Source: Owenia fusiformis (taxonomy: Eukaryota > Annelida > Polychaeta > Sabellida > Oweniidae). From it: a stretch of 64,000 nucleotides of DNA. This document shows, in pieces, positions 55,101-64,000 of this stretch (position 1 is the stretch's first letter; the number at the start of each line of letters is the position of its first letter). The translations under genes and the position numbers were made by a program. The notes beneath the pieces are model-generated. The model did not search any database, was not told where the DNA came from, and saw nothing but the letters and a program-made list of their open reading frames with translations. The stretch spans positions 19,666,455-19,730,454 of the forward strand of contig CAIIXF020000002.1 of the NCBI GenBank assembly GCA_903813345.2. The letters run 5' to 3'.

Positions 55101-58100
55101 TTTTATGGATTTGGATTATATTTTCAAATGATTATACATAGAATCTTAACAATGTTACTACAGTACTCAGTACAAACTGGACTGTCAAACATTTTCAAAT
55201 CTTAGAAAAGTGCTCGATAAAACTATAGTACAGTATTGAGCTAGTGGTACTAAAAAGGAACAAATGGATGTTGTGATTCTTTATATAAATAAATAAATGG
55301 ATGTTGAGATTTTTTAAAATTTTTTTTTATTTCAGAAGGAATAAATGGCAAAACTTGACTATAATCAACATTTTGAGCTCGTTTGAGTAACAAGTGTGAT
55401 ATATCTTTATTTAAATTATTACGGTAAAATGGCATCAAAAGCTAAGGCCGTAAGAATTAGATTCTTTGTTTTGCTTCCCCTTGCTTGCATGATTTTGACT
55501 AAATCAGAAAAAACAAACACATCCAAATAGCAACCACAAGGGTCTGAAAGTAACATCGCATTTCATTCAATCAGAATCTGACGAAATGGCGGATAAATTG
55601 ATGTGCGTCAAAATTGACAGTGTTATTGATTACTTAGGCATACATTTTTTTATTTTTACTCTTGAATAATACCTATATTTAAATATATTGTATAAACGTA
55701 TAGATCTGTGTTTGTATCACTGCAAATTGGTATGTCATTCCTTTTAATGCCCATAAAATGTATACATTTCTCAGCAAACAAGTTTGTGTTTTTTTGAGTT
55801 TGTGTTTGTTTCCTTGTACCCTTGCATGATTTGGATTTTGCCAGGACGCAAACCAGAGAATCTAATTCTTATGGCCTAATATGAAAATATCATTTTTTCA
55901 AGTTTCCAAACATTTTTTACATTCCCTAGAAATAATATATGACAAAAGAAGATTAAAAAAACCTTTAAAGCTCATTTGAGATGCATATGTCTTGTACTTT
56001 AAAAATTATTAAGGTAAAATATGGCTACCCATAGGCCACAATAAGCTAAAATGAAAATTTAGATTTTTAAGAAATGTAAAATAATTTTTCTACATCTAAT
56101 CAAGGGTAATCTGATAAAACAAAGCTATATGCACCATTTTGAGCTAATTTGAGATGCATATATTACATATCTTGAAAGTTATTAAGGTAAAATATGGTTA
56201 CCCCTGGCCTTTTAGAAGCGAAAATGAAAATTTGGATTTTTGAAAAATTTCCAATAATTTTTTTACATCTTATTAGGAATAATATGACAAAACAATGCTC
56301 TATGCATCATTTTGACCTCATATGAGATGCATACATTGCATATTTTAAAAATTATTAAGGTAAAATAAGGTTACCCCTGAGCTGCATGCACTTAAAAATT
56401 GAAATTTCGAGAATTTTTTTCTCAAAAAATACATGAGCCATCCGTGGTATATTTTCTATCTGTGATAAACACTTAAACCTCTACTACTATGAATTTTTTC
56501 AGGACTATCAGACATCACATTCTTGAAATACAGTACTGGATGTTCCGTATTTGGCCCTTTAAACAACGAATTATTCTTAGATAATTGGGTTAAAATGAGT
56601 TTTTCTTGCTACAGACAACTTCTTAATTGGGTTTTACACAATTTCAAGGCTCAAAGCTATCACCAAATGAAGTCATTCAAAGAAAAATACTTTAAAACCA
56701 TTTTTATTTAATTTTAATAATATACCCCTCCCAGTCTGGTAGGGGTGGGGGGTCAGAGGCTAAAAAATCCATGAAGACCACCCCAAATCACTTGCCCTGA
56801 AATCATTTTTGACTCATATCATATGATTCTACAACTGTGCCAAGTTTGTTGCTTTCCTGAAAAAGCCGAACAAAAAAAGGACATCTGACCCCGCTATTGG
56901 TTAAGTATTGTTAAATGATGGCAATGTGGAGCATGAAATTTGGTATTCTCAATAACCTCGCCTCATTTGTAATTTCCGATGGCTCTACGTGATATTGATA
57001 ATATGTAAAATAAATTAATTAATGAAATGAGCATATTTCAGCAGGTACAATGACAAAACTGATTTGAAAATCAATGTTCTCAATGAATTTTTATCACCAA
57101 TGGTGCATGATATTGTCCCCGTGATATTATTTCCAGTATTGTTCCATTTTTTGCTTATGTTCTTGTGCAGTAAGTGGAACACCTTTGATAACTCCAGATA
57201 GTGTTCCACTTTGGAGATGTTCCACTTGGAGGTGTTTCACTTATAGGGGTATTCTGCTTATTTCATTGTATAAGTCCATGGAAAAAACGAGGTGTTCTTT
57301 TTACAATAGAGGTGTTCCATTTATAAGTTTTATTTTATGTTACCACCACAAGTGCACAGTGTTCAGTTGTTTGTGGTTGGTGTTTGGCAGTCAGCATTCG
57401 ACAGTAGTGATCTGTAACAAATGGCAGGTGGTGACATTTTGTGTGTTAATGCCTTGTATCTATCATATAATTTCCAAAACGATCGGTTATTTAGTATTTT
57501 CTGTGTTTGTTAAGGTGGTACCACAGACTCCAGTGATGCTGCACTTGGTTCAGAGAATCAAGACACTAAGAGGCCAACCGCATACTGTAAAGACCCTCAT
57601 GGAGAAACTAGGCTTAGATGGACCAGTAAGTTGTTGAAAGCTATCTTAGTGTTTTTTAGAAAAAAATTATATTCTAGGCATTTGGTTTCAGTTCATTAAA
57701 TAGGAAATATGTTGTATGCTTATATTGGTTTTGTTACCATTTTTAGAAAAAAATTAGATTTTTAATCTATTTGTACAAGTGGCTGTAGGTTGACTCCTAA
57801 ACGTATCCTAAAATATTAAAAATAATTTTTGAAAACAAGAAATAAGTTAAAAAAAGAAAACTAAAAACAAAAATTGAAACTGTCCATTGTTTAGTTAGTC
57901 TGAGCATTATCCACTATCCATTGTGACATAGCACCTGAACGGATCTTTAACGGATACATGCTTCTCTTACGTTTTGTTTTAACAAAAATTTATTTTCAAG
58001 ATTACAAGAAACTAATCTTAAATGCAGTATAATAAATGCAGACAATTGTATTTCCAGTTACATAAGATGGTGATTAAAAAGAATGAGCCTTCAGTGAACA

Positions 58101-58486
58101 AGGAACTAATGAAAGTGAAACACTTAATCAAAATTCAACAAATTACATTTCCCTACGGCCCCCCTACCTCTGATTCAGATCTCGATCACACAATGGTGAA
58201 AACTAACGGGGAATGTATGGTCACTAAGGAAATCAATTCTAGCGAAATACCAGTAAAGTTCGAAATGGATGAGGATCGTAAAAAATGGTTGATGGATAAG
58301 GATACGCTGAAGCGCCATCTACAGTTAAAACAGCAGCAGTTTAAAGTCGGGGAAGAATATTGGAAAGAGCAAACTGTTTATAAGTACAATCAAGATGGTA
58401 AAGAACATAGATATTCTCACAATAAGAGCCAAGAGAAAATCAAGGAACATTATAACATGGGGAGACCTTTCAAAGGCAAATTATAA
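40090..58486 (+). CDS. MRPL30: MRPL30, mitochondrial ribosomal protein uL30m (4 exons)
   Basis: Component of the mitochondrial large ribosomal subunit, L30 family. Exons 40090-40134, 50815-51000, 57515-57625 and 58058-58486 join in phase 0 to 256 residues. The short first exon (MELLCRSVGQLALKQ) and the basic region that follows (RHHNHYEFSRWRKKYK) fit a mitochondrial presequence and N-terminal extension. The L30 fold is recognised in exon 3 (MLHLVQRIKTLRGQP, EKLGLDGP) and exon 4 (NEPSVNKELMKVKHLIKI), which parallel human MRPL30 (LHIVTRIKSTRRRP, IPSVNAKLKVVKHLIRI). The C-terminal half is a lineage extension rich in Lys/Gln, making it longer than the human protein (about 160). Intron 1 (10.7 kb) and intron 2 (6.5 kb) each hold a large foldback element. 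An acceptor 20 nt before the ATG implies an upstream non-coding exon or trans-spliced leader. Confidence 0.9.
40621..41990. repeat. ~340-bp tandem repeat, about four copies
   Basis: Units beginning aaaacctctgtcgataggat at 40621, 40969, about 41307 and 41644, each followed by tcaaaatggccgccattttt and atttcctagctttacaaata. Preceded at 40283-40600 by a low-complexity ccgtccgtc tract and an inverted ggctcacacagtgagcc. Open frames on both strands here come from the repeat. Confidence 0.88.
43140..43670. repeat. Nested palindromic insert in FB1 left arm
   Basis: A hairpin at 43147-43290 pairs ggttttggatacaggttt with its mirror and gaaatatgtgtatatccc with gggatatacacatatttc. Further inverted pieces (gttctaggtac / gtacctagaac; gatggatacagcgtgtatcc) lie up to 43670. 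The FB1 subrepeat resumes after it. Confidence 0.75.
44821..45480 (+). pseudogene. Decayed TE-borne protein gene in FB1 core
   Basis: One plus frame from 44821 reads SYPVKSELKKGFEM, FVVDAMAMTKGK, stop, then FGEFWKAIF and AQRIDFILDS, stop. Further right in shifting frames come EEITPLPKNI, IIHSILHSAEHV and NDTDIIIL. In this order they parallel a highly repetitive predicted-protein family of marine invertebrates (IDAMAL ... FGEL ... RID-VFD ... EEADTR--LH ... DTDVLVL). At least three stops and frame changes: dead copy. Family recognised from memory, function unknown. Confidence 0.6.
46200..46890. repeat. Nested inverted repeat in FB1 core
   Basis: About 190-bp arms (46200-46400 and 46700-46890): caatcatatgttggattttg mirrors caaaatccaacatatgactg, and atgcatttcctcc mirrors a similar piece. 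Frames on both strands result from this mirror symmetry. Confidence 0.75.
47133..47821. mobile_element. piggyBac-like element, 689 bp, internally deleted
   Basis: Ends CCTTTAGCGTGCTGCC and the inverse of CCTTTACCATGCTGCC, flanked by TTAA (47129-47132, 47822-47825). Neighbouring FB1 subrepeats show the empty site cttccttaaaaccc. CC-starting ends plus TTAA indicate piggyBac. A 32-codon acidic frame (MVDKYDHNEDVEEMYYDF..., 47393-47491) may be the remnant of a transposase N-terminus. Confidence 0.88.
49442..49960 (-). mobile_element. LINE ORF2 C-terminal remnant
   Basis: A 172-codon minus frame reads YRLATSRFRMSSHQLAIETG, then EERLCNICKDVEDECHFFLA. This is the conserved RT-distal CCHC-like tail (xRxSSHxLxIExGR ... 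RxCxxCxxxVEDExHFLxxC) of CR1/L2-type LINEs. Upstream RT motifs are absent, so it is a 5'-truncated copy. Confidence 0.85.
50565..50740 (-). pseudogene. Decayed repetitive-protein fragment
   Basis: Minus strand reads FDQNEIYTDGSSHRWQIKP in one frame and, after a shift, GPNAVGNAYSWENLQPLHEE then a stop. The GPNAVGNAYxWxNLQPLHEEL string is one I associate with repetitive invertebrate predicted proteins. Ends about 75 bp before MRPL30 exon 2. Confidence 0.5.
50815..51000 (+). CDS. MRPL30: MRPL30 coding exon 2
   Basis: Acceptor TATTTGCAG|AGA and donor GAAGAG|GTAATC; 62 codons, phase 0. Encodes a basic, aromatic N-terminal extension (HYEFSRWRKKYKQPIWRYKL) and WAEPLYERHEKIARGEE. Confidence 0.88.
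51207..51318 (+). repeat. Dispersed ~115-bp repeat, copy 2
   Basis: tatgtcacccccacaagtg ... ggtgtttggcattcggcggt ... ttaatgccttgt; same family as 38846-38957. Confidence 0.7.
51795..51898 (+). repeat. Dispersed ~115-bp repeat, copy 3
   Basis: tatgtcaccaccaacataa ... tctgtaactaatggtaggtg ... ttaatgccttgt. Confidence 0.65.
51975..52264. repeat. Palindromic MITE, about 290 bp
   Basis: Arms of about 125 bp: cactgttccacaactagtta mirrors taactagttgtggaacagtg, and ttttgttttctcgatttaaa mirrors tttaaatcgagaaaacaaaa. Confidence 0.88.
54082..54360 (-). pseudogene. Decayed TE-borne protein fragment, FB2 core, minus copy
   Basis: Minus strand reads SWIAFGKRKSIQ, stop, then HDIARSIGHDQSLVLPIFHS, then CDVTSAF and EEWKVYLEVMQVFL. 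Parallels the C-terminal part of the repetitive family (HxIAxSLGPDKAxALxxFHAxTGCDTTSAF ... W..YPEVT.AF) whose N-terminal part is seen in FB1. Confidence 0.65.
54541..54931 (+). pseudogene. Decayed TE-borne protein fragment, FB2 core, plus copy
   Basis: Plus strand reads IWIAYGKGKSFQYLPAHNIT, GHDQSLALPIFHAINGFD, then after stops YPELLQLFLNFESFF and VVESFVILMHS. A diverged inverted copy of 54082-54360 that extends further toward the C-terminus of the same family. Multiple stops. Confidence 0.65.
57174..57330. repeat. Degenerate 'ggtgttccactt' repeat, copy 1
   Basis: Six or so diverged copies of gtggaac / gaggtgttccactta. A cleaner block of the same motif lies at 63905-63965. Confidence 0.55.
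57338..57458 (+). repeat. Dispersed ~115-bp repeat, copy 4
   Basis: tatgttaccaccacaagtg ... ggtgtttggcagtcagcatt ... aatggcaggtggtgacattt ... ttaatgccttgt. Lies 56 bp before MRPL30 exon 3. Confidence 0.7.
57515..57625 (+). CDS. MRPL30: MRPL30 coding exon 3
   Basis: Acceptor GTTTGTTAAG|GTG and donor CCA|GTAAGT; 37 codons, phase 0. Encodes VVPQTPVMLHLVQRIKTLRG and MEKLGLDGP, the first half of the L30 fold. Confidence 0.93.
58058..58486 (+). CDS. MRPL30: MRPL30 coding exon 4 (stop)
   Basis: Acceptor TGTATTTCCAG|TTA; 142 codons plus TAA. Encodes NEPSVNKELMKVKHLIKI, then FPYGPPTSDSDLD and a Lys-rich tail ending GRPFKGKL. Confidence 0.93.
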   Translation, partial: LHKMVIKKNEPSVNKELMKVKHLIKIQQITFPYGPPTSDSDLDHTMVKTNGECMVTKEINSSEIPVKFEMDEDRKKWLMDKDTLKRHLQLKQQQFKVGEEYWKEQTVYKYNQDGKEHRYSHNKSQEKIKEHYNMGRPFKGKL

Positions 58487-58746
58487 CAACATTACTTTAG
58501 TTAATAGAAATTCCATCAGATTTTTAATAGAAATATAGCCCTCTGTTTAGAGAGGGGGTGCCCAGGTTTGTTATAAGAATGATTTGTTCAAATACTTTAA
58601 GCACTAAGCATTTTATTTTGATGTACTATGTTATGATTTGATCAGAAATTAGTTATTTTGTGTGGTTGATTGTTTGAAAAACAACATTTGTGCACTTACA
58701 TATGTATTGGATATGGATATTTGATATGATTAATATTTGTCTAAAG

Positions 58747-58752
58747 AATAAA
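58747..58752 (+). terminator. Poly(A) signal AATAAA of MRPL30
   Basis: First canonical AATAAA after the MRPL30 stop, 261 bp downstream. Confidence 0.6.
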
Positions 58753-58887
58753 TAACCTTGAAATTAAATTTATTTTTTGATTTTAATTACTAAGTTATTC
58801 AGCTAATAGAGAAGTTTCACTGAGCATTAGTTGAAAACTTAAATTATTGATACCTGGAATCTCATTGGTGTAACAATGTACGGACAG

Positions 58888-59280
58888 CCATCTGTGAACC
58901 AATCAGATAACAGATGCTTGATATATGTTTAGTTTGTGAACCAATCCAACCAAACCAACCAAACCAACAGTTGGCTGATGCATGTTTAAATTGTGAACCA
59001 ATCAAATAACATGGCTGATACATGTTTAAATTGTGAACCAATCAGATAACAGATGGCTGATGCATGTTTAAATTGTGAACCAATCAGATAACAGATGGCT
59101 GATACATGTTTAGTTGGTGAACCAATCAGATAAGAGATGATGTTTAATTTGTCAACCAATCAGATAACAGATGGCTGATGCATGTTTGAATTGTGAACCA
59201 TACATGTTTGGTTTGTGAACCAATCAGATAACAGATGGCTGATATGTTAATTGGTTATGTGAACCAATTAGATAATGATA
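58888..59280. repeat. ~42-bp minisatellite with CCAAT boxes
   Basis: About nine units of gtgaaccaatcagataacag plus atggctgatgcatgtttaaa; the second and eighth units are altered. Each unit carries AACCAATCAG, a good NF-Y (CCAAT) site, all in the same orientation. Starts about 140 bp after the MRPL30 poly(A) signal. Confidence 0.88.
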
Positions 59281-59855
59281 ACAGATGATTGTGGAAACAA
59301 TGAAGATAATCAGGAAAACCAATTCCTTCAATTTTTTCCTCTTGGAATTTCTGTTCAATATTGGTTAGATTCATTTTAGCGACCTTTTCTGTCATCTCTC
59401 CGATTACAATCAATATAATTATTGACAAATTATGATGTTACTTCATTCTGATGCTGCAAATAAGCCAATCCTGGCAAGGAAAATTGCCATACATGAAATT
59501 CCTTGGGATTTTTGACTTCATTCATATCCATGTATATATTCATATATGGGCACTTTATCAAATGGTCTGAAGGAGGTATTTCAATTTTTATGGCAAATAT
59601 GTACAATTTTGAATTTATTGCAATAATGATAACATCATACACTTGTACAAATATGTCAAGGACTCATTTATGCTCCAATATTTGATGGCATGTTTACCTA
59701 GATTTCATCTATGTCTGCTACATTTCCCTTGATTAATTAGTATATATGATATATAGTCTTCTTACATTGTGAGTCTGCATATTATGTTTCCAAATCCTTC
59801 TTATTTGAACTCTACATGGTTTCGTAACCAACTTATTACTTGAATAATGTATGTA

Positions 59856-60205
59856 CATGGTGGGCCAAAAATACTATCCCAATTTTTAAGTGAACCCCTG
59901 AAATTTTTCTGAAAAGTGAATCCCCCTGGCAAAAGCTGACTACGGCCCTGCTAATGTGTATGTCTGATAAGTGGGGACCACTATACCATAAGATCATTGT
60001 AAAGTTGAAACATCAAATATTATCTAGAAATCACTTTTGCACCCCTCATGCCTGATTTCCTTTTTTACCAAAATACACCAGAAGGTATATTTTTGCAATT
60101 CTGAAAAGTATGATTGAATGCTGCATTTCCAGTGTAAATATTTTTGAAATCCATGGTTTATAAAGAGCAGTTCAATAAATTATTGACATATTCAAGCCCA
60201 CCCTG
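59856..60205. mobile_element. TA-flanked TIR element, about 350 bp, old
   Basis: CATGGTGGGCCAAAAATA at left, inverse of CAGGGTGGGCTTGAATA at right, TA on both sides. Same end type as 6904-7526 but more diverged. Confidence 0.6.
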
Positions 60206-60329
60206 TAGATGCTTAGGTAAGTATTATTTGTTATTTACGTAAATCTAATCAGAAATCAATGTTTATATTGTGTACGTAACACAATGCCTATTCAGCAACC
60301 ATCATAATTTTAAAGCTGCTAGCACTATA

Positions 60330-60805
60330 TATAAACCTTGACGGGGATCCTCAGCGCATGTGGGGTACCTTTTTCAACGTTTGGTATGGCAATGGACCCA
60401 TATTTTAGGATTTGGTATGGGAATGCCCGGAAATTTCTGACTTCTGAGGTATGGCAATGGTCGGACTTTTGCTCTTCTGGTATGAGAATGGTTGTTGTAG
60501 ATACGTTACCTAACATTCGTGGTATGGCATTGGTCCAGTAGTTGCAAATTTGTATGACATTGATCCTATATTTCATTTACTTTGAATTAAGGTATGGCAT
60601 TGGTCCTACATTTTGACATTTGGTATGGCATTGGTCCCATAATTGGGCATTTGGTATGGCATTGGTCCTATATTTGGACATTTGGTATTGCCTTTGAGCG
60701 TTATTTTGGTTGGTATGGGAACATATTGAAATTTGACAGATTGGTATGGGAACATATTGATATTTGAGGCTTCAGCCTAGGACCCCCGTCGAGTTTTATA
60801 TACAG
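60330..60805. repeat. Minisatellite (ggtatggcattggtcc) inside inverted ends
   Basis: About 12 diverged units of roughly 30-35 bp with ggtatggcaatggtcc / ggtatgggaacat, bounded by tatataaaccttgacggggatcct and its near inverse aggacccccgtcgagttttatata. The overlapping open frames on both strands arise from the repeat. Confidence 0.8.
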
Positions 60806-60898
60806 TGAAGCCCCCGGGCCCTATACATACTATAGTGAACCTATGAATTGTTAAAAAAACGATGTTTTATGGTCAATTTATAATAACGGGTTTTCTGA

Positions 60899-61099
60899 AG
60901 TGATTTAACTGGGTTGGACAGTTAGTTTGGGGAAAAAAGTATATCGGCTAATTAGGGAGGGGTGCATTGGCTTAACATGGCGTTGACTATTGACTTAGCG
61001 TCGGGATACCACCATGTACCTGGTATGTTACCATGGTGATAGATACCCAAATTTTCCCCAACGTTAATTTTTTGGCAACCCAGCTAAATCACTCCAATA
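60899..61099. repeat. TIR element (MITE), about 200 bp
   Basis: GAAGTGATTTAACTGGGTTG at left mirrors CAACCCAGCTAAATCACTCC at right. The core contains a smaller palindrome around ccatgtacctggtatgttaccatgg. Confidence 0.7.
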
Positions 61100-61631
61100 A
61101 ACCCTAATGATAGTATTTGCACAGAAAAATATCATGTTTTTAAATATTCATACGTTCAGAAAATGACAAATGGACTATATTGAGTACTTCTAGGGAAGGT
61201 GTAAAGATTTTTGCCAAATTTTCTACTGCAATCAATGACAGGTGAGTTCAACTCTTGAAGCCTGGAGTCTTGAAATGCTTTTCTGAAAAAATTGGAGATT
61301 TTGGTGTCCCATAATAATGAATCAGGGATAGTAATGATTACCAGACTATGGACTATAGCTTGTAAATCAAACATCAAAAAAATGATTAAGATTTACAAAG
61401 GAGCATGTAGGTTATTGCAAACAATTTCAGAAGGTTATATCTTTGATTATGACTATTTTTTGACAATGAAGACAAGTTTATCTTTAAGATCAATTCATTA
61501 TCTCAAAGATAATTATATACAGCAATAATAAAGTCAAACAAACGCGGAGATATTTAACTAGCAATTACCCTGCATGCAGAGTCTAGTTAAACTACACTCT
61601 GCCTAGTAGAGACCATATTACAGTTTAGTAG

Positions 61632-61860
61632 CCCCGCCCCCACGACGGGTACCGGTGACAGTTTGGGTAAATCACTTTTGACCTACGCGCTGACCTTCCA
61701 CCAATCAGCGAGATTGAAGAAACATTCTCCAAATGCGTTCTAATTAAATATGCGCATGTCATTGGTCAATTCCGGGCTCAACGATGACGTCAGAAGGAAT
61801 GACCATATAAAGAACGTCGGTCAAATTTGGCCGACGAACACTGATTGGCGCGGTGAGTTC
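61632..61860 (+). promoter_or_regulatory. Compact promoter-like segment
   Basis: In 230 bp: GC box CCCCGCCCC (61632), CCACCAATCAGCG CCAAT box (61699), TGCGCATG NRF1-like site (61751), inverted CCAAT ATTGG (61761), full CRE TGACGTCA (61785) and TATAAAG (61806). A GTGAGT donor at 61853 follows. It is the most GC-rich stretch near the right end. Points right (TATA on plus), so it probably serves a gene whose coding exons lie beyond 64000; no coding exon is seen after it. Confidence 0.5.
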
Positions 61861-61931
61861 ACAGGTTTATTTTAGTTTGAAAGAGTGAAGACGAAGCTCT
61901 CTTTTAAGAAGTGAAGTCAAACGAATGCAAA

Positions 61932-62330
61932 GGGTAACTAGCAATCAACCCATCAACACACTTTTTCAAAGATGTTGACCCCATTTTCACCAAAAATGCA
62001 ATCATTTTTTACAATGTTTAATGCATTACTATTCTTTATTTTGATGTATCAAATAGTTCTTGAAAGAAAAACTTAATTGCTTGAAGATAAGTGTTCCCCA
62101 TGTTATTTCTCCTTTGAAAAATCTCATGCTATCCATTGGTTTTAGTTCATTTTTGTCATCCAAATTCAGTATCTTTTAAGTCCCTGGTGCAATCAACTTT
62201 TCCTTTTAGGAAATCGAACATGTCTCAAAGCAAATCCTAATTATGCATTCAACAATATAATAAAAGGTTGCGTTTTTGGTGAAAATTGGGTCAACATTCT
62301 TGAAAAAGTATGTTGATTGGTCCATTGCCC
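61932..62330. repeat. TIR element (MITE), about 400 bp
   Basis: Left caatcaacccatcaacacac ... agatgttgaccccattttca and right mirror tgaaaattgggtcaacattc ... gtatgttgattggtccattg; about 65-bp arms. Lies immediately downstream of the promoter-like segment. Confidence 0.75.
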
Positions 62331-62579
62331 CTTCAATATCACTTAGGTCTGATTAACTAAATTATCATTATATATACTTTTCTTGAAGATAATAGATGGA
62401 TCAAAAAGATACACCCATGTTCATGATCAGAAAATATTCATAATTCAAGTTAGAATTGTTTGAAATTGTTTGCGATAACATACATGCTCCTTTTCAATTT
62501 ATTTCTTCAGGTGAACTTGTAAACCATGGGCTTTCAAACCACCATGGTTTGGAAATCAACCATTCATTTATTGTAGGAA

Positions 62580-63900
62580 CATTGTAAATCAAAGATAAAT
62601 AAAAATCAAATCATAAAATACATAGTCATAAAAATTTATTAATTACTAATGTCATAAAATATACACAGTTAATGTAGTGTGTTATACATGTACATATAGG
62701 ATTTACATTTCAGACACATAATATAACTTAAAATGCTACAAATGTGAAACATGGAGACAGTTCTATCTCATTTTAAAACATCCATCTTAAAATGACTGTC
62801 TGGCATGTCTGTGCTAATATCTATCTTTTCTCTATCTAAATGATGCAAGTATTGAATTTTTTTTTTTCATTTCAAATATTTTTCATGAAATTGAGTTTTT
62901 AAAAATAGAAAACACCATATTGATATGTGTAAAATTGACATCAACTAAATATTACATCATTTATTACGCAAGATGTATTCTTCATCGACACAACCATCAA
63001 GATAACCTGTCACACAGCAAGGTAAAATTACATCATTTATGAAGCGTTAAGACACAAAGCTTCATCACATCTCAAAAATCCTTCATTATAAAGCTTCATG
63101 TCATAATGCTTATGTTAAATCTCCTGTGTGACCAATCACTACTAAAAATACCCATAATTTATGTAAAAGTTAAACAATGGTTCGCTATGGTCCATATATG
63201 TATAATATGCCTTGTTAGACAAGACACAACATTTGTGAAATAAATATTGGAAAATATACAACTTTTTTAAATAGGCAAATCCATCCAGATTTTATTGTAC
63301 AAACAGCATATGAAGTTATATGATCTCACACCTATGAATGTGCATTTAAACCTATAAATGTGCATTTAACTTTTTACGCATGTGCATTTAAACCTTTTAC
63401 GCATCCCAAAAGCACCTCAGGTCTAGGTGTAACAAGTTCATTGACTTAGTTTGGAGTGAAAAATGGCAAAGTTCATTAAGTAGGCGAATACTTGTAATCA
63501 TTTTTTAACACAACATATCAAGTTTCTCTGACATATCAAAAACTAGAAATGATAGATTTTTGAAACATGAACGAAATATCATGATTATACCAAACATGTG
63601 ATACGATACACATGTAACATCGTGTTATAACATGTGATAGTCTGATGTCTTACAAAACAGTTTTGTAAGCGAACATCTAAGCTTTCATAAGGTACCACCT
63701 TTTAATGATTTGTCATGCAATGAGTTTCTTTTATCAATTTAAGATGATAACTTGGCACCCTTCCATTTTGTTTCATAAACATAATCATTAAGAAATGATC
63801 TATTTTTTATTATTAATATTTTTGCAATTTGTCAAAATTGGTGTAACAATACTGAATAGAACTGGCAATAGTGGTGCCAAAAGGATCGTCGTGAAAGGGC
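62580..63900. other. AT-rich stretch without recognised gene
   Basis: No frame longer than about 60 codons and no recognisable exon. Could be intron or a long 3' UTR of a neighbour; nothing decides. Confidence 0.4.
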
Positions 63901-63904
63901 TAAA

Positions 63905-63965
63905 GGTGTTCCACTTAACTAAGTTCTTTTAAGGTGTTCCACTTAACTAGGTCCTTTAAAGGTGG
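63905..63965. repeat. 'aaggtgttccacttaact' repeat, copy 2
   Basis: Two clean units of ggtgttccacttaactaag and ctttt, plus a diverged third (ggtggcccacct). Same motif as 57174-57330. Confidence 0.65.
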
Positions 63966-64000
63966 CCCACCTCCAGAAGGACTCTGCTTTGTGGCTTTTA

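Larger units (their letters stand above)
52556..56896. mobile_element. Large foldback element FB2 (4.3 kb) with subrepeat arms
   Basis: Ends TAGCGGGATCAGATGTCC and the inverse of TAGCGGGGTCAGATGTCC. Arms share ggtggtcttcatggattttt, taggggtggggg and gaagtcatt. They contain about 170-bp direct subrepeats (about six to seven at left, 53086-54080; about three at right, 55890-56400) marked by aggggtaaccat and catctcaaatgagctcaaaa. The core holds two inverted copies of decayed coding sequence. Lies wholly in MRPL30 intron 2. Confidence 0.85.

Noticed and set aside
52540-56905. Target-site duplication of FB2 (ttgcttg / ttggtta)
   Set aside because: Only a partial match, within what chance gives in this composition; not claimed.
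60325-60576. Overlapping 83- and 67-codon frames on opposite strands
   Set aside because: Read from the ggtatggcaatgg minisatellite.
62522-62577. Short exon after TTTCTTCAG starting ATGGGCTTTCAA
   Set aside because: The frame ends after 16 codons and the sequence is largely a ccatgg palindrome; no support beyond an acceptor-like string.

Overview
The window is animal nuclear DNA, most likely from a marine invertebrate. The genes have spliced exons with GT/AG borders, AATAAA signals, long AT-rich introns and a very high load of terminal-inverted-repeat (TIR) elements, LINE fragments and minisatellites. Nothing bacterial or viral is seen. The phylum cannot be fixed from the sequence alone; a lophotrochozoan or a non-vertebrate deuterostome would both fit.

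Three conserved housekeeping genes frame the window. RANGAP1 (minus strand) runs from its first coding exon at 30404 to exon 9 at 377 and continues off the left edge; nine exons give 329 codons of the leucine-rich-repeat domain. TRMT44 (plus strand, 35584-37743) is a single coding exon for a tRNA-uridine 2'-O-methyltransferase. MRPL30 (plus strand, 40090-58486) encodes a mitochondrial large-subunit ribosomal protein in four phase-0 exons; its introns are swollen by two large foldback elements.

The 24-kb first intron of RANGAP1 holds a tandem array of intronless short-chain dehydrogenase/reductase (SDR) genes on the same strand as the host: five intact 275-277-codon copies, three broken copies and two 3' fragments. 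Shared breakpoints, a shared 44-bp frameshifting duplication and mosaic copies show repeated block duplication and probable gene conversion. One intact copy has lost two of the four catalytic residues and may be a pseudoenzyme. Because the array is duplicated, several transposon insertions can be compared with their empty sites, which fixes their exact ends.

The 26.4-35.5 kb stretch holds the 5' end of RANGAP1 in a field of foldback elements and palindromes. MRPL30 intron 1 contains a 340-bp tandem array and a 6.8-kb foldback element whose arms are built of 183-bp subrepeats. Intron 2 contains a 4.3-kb foldback element with 170-bp subrepeat arms. Both foldbacks enclose decayed remains of what looks like the same repetitive protein family, the most intriguing signal here. 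Right of MRPL30 lie a CCAAT-box minisatellite (58.9-59.3 kb), further TIR elements, and a compact promoter-like segment (61.63-61.86 kb) that may belong to a gene beyond the right edge.
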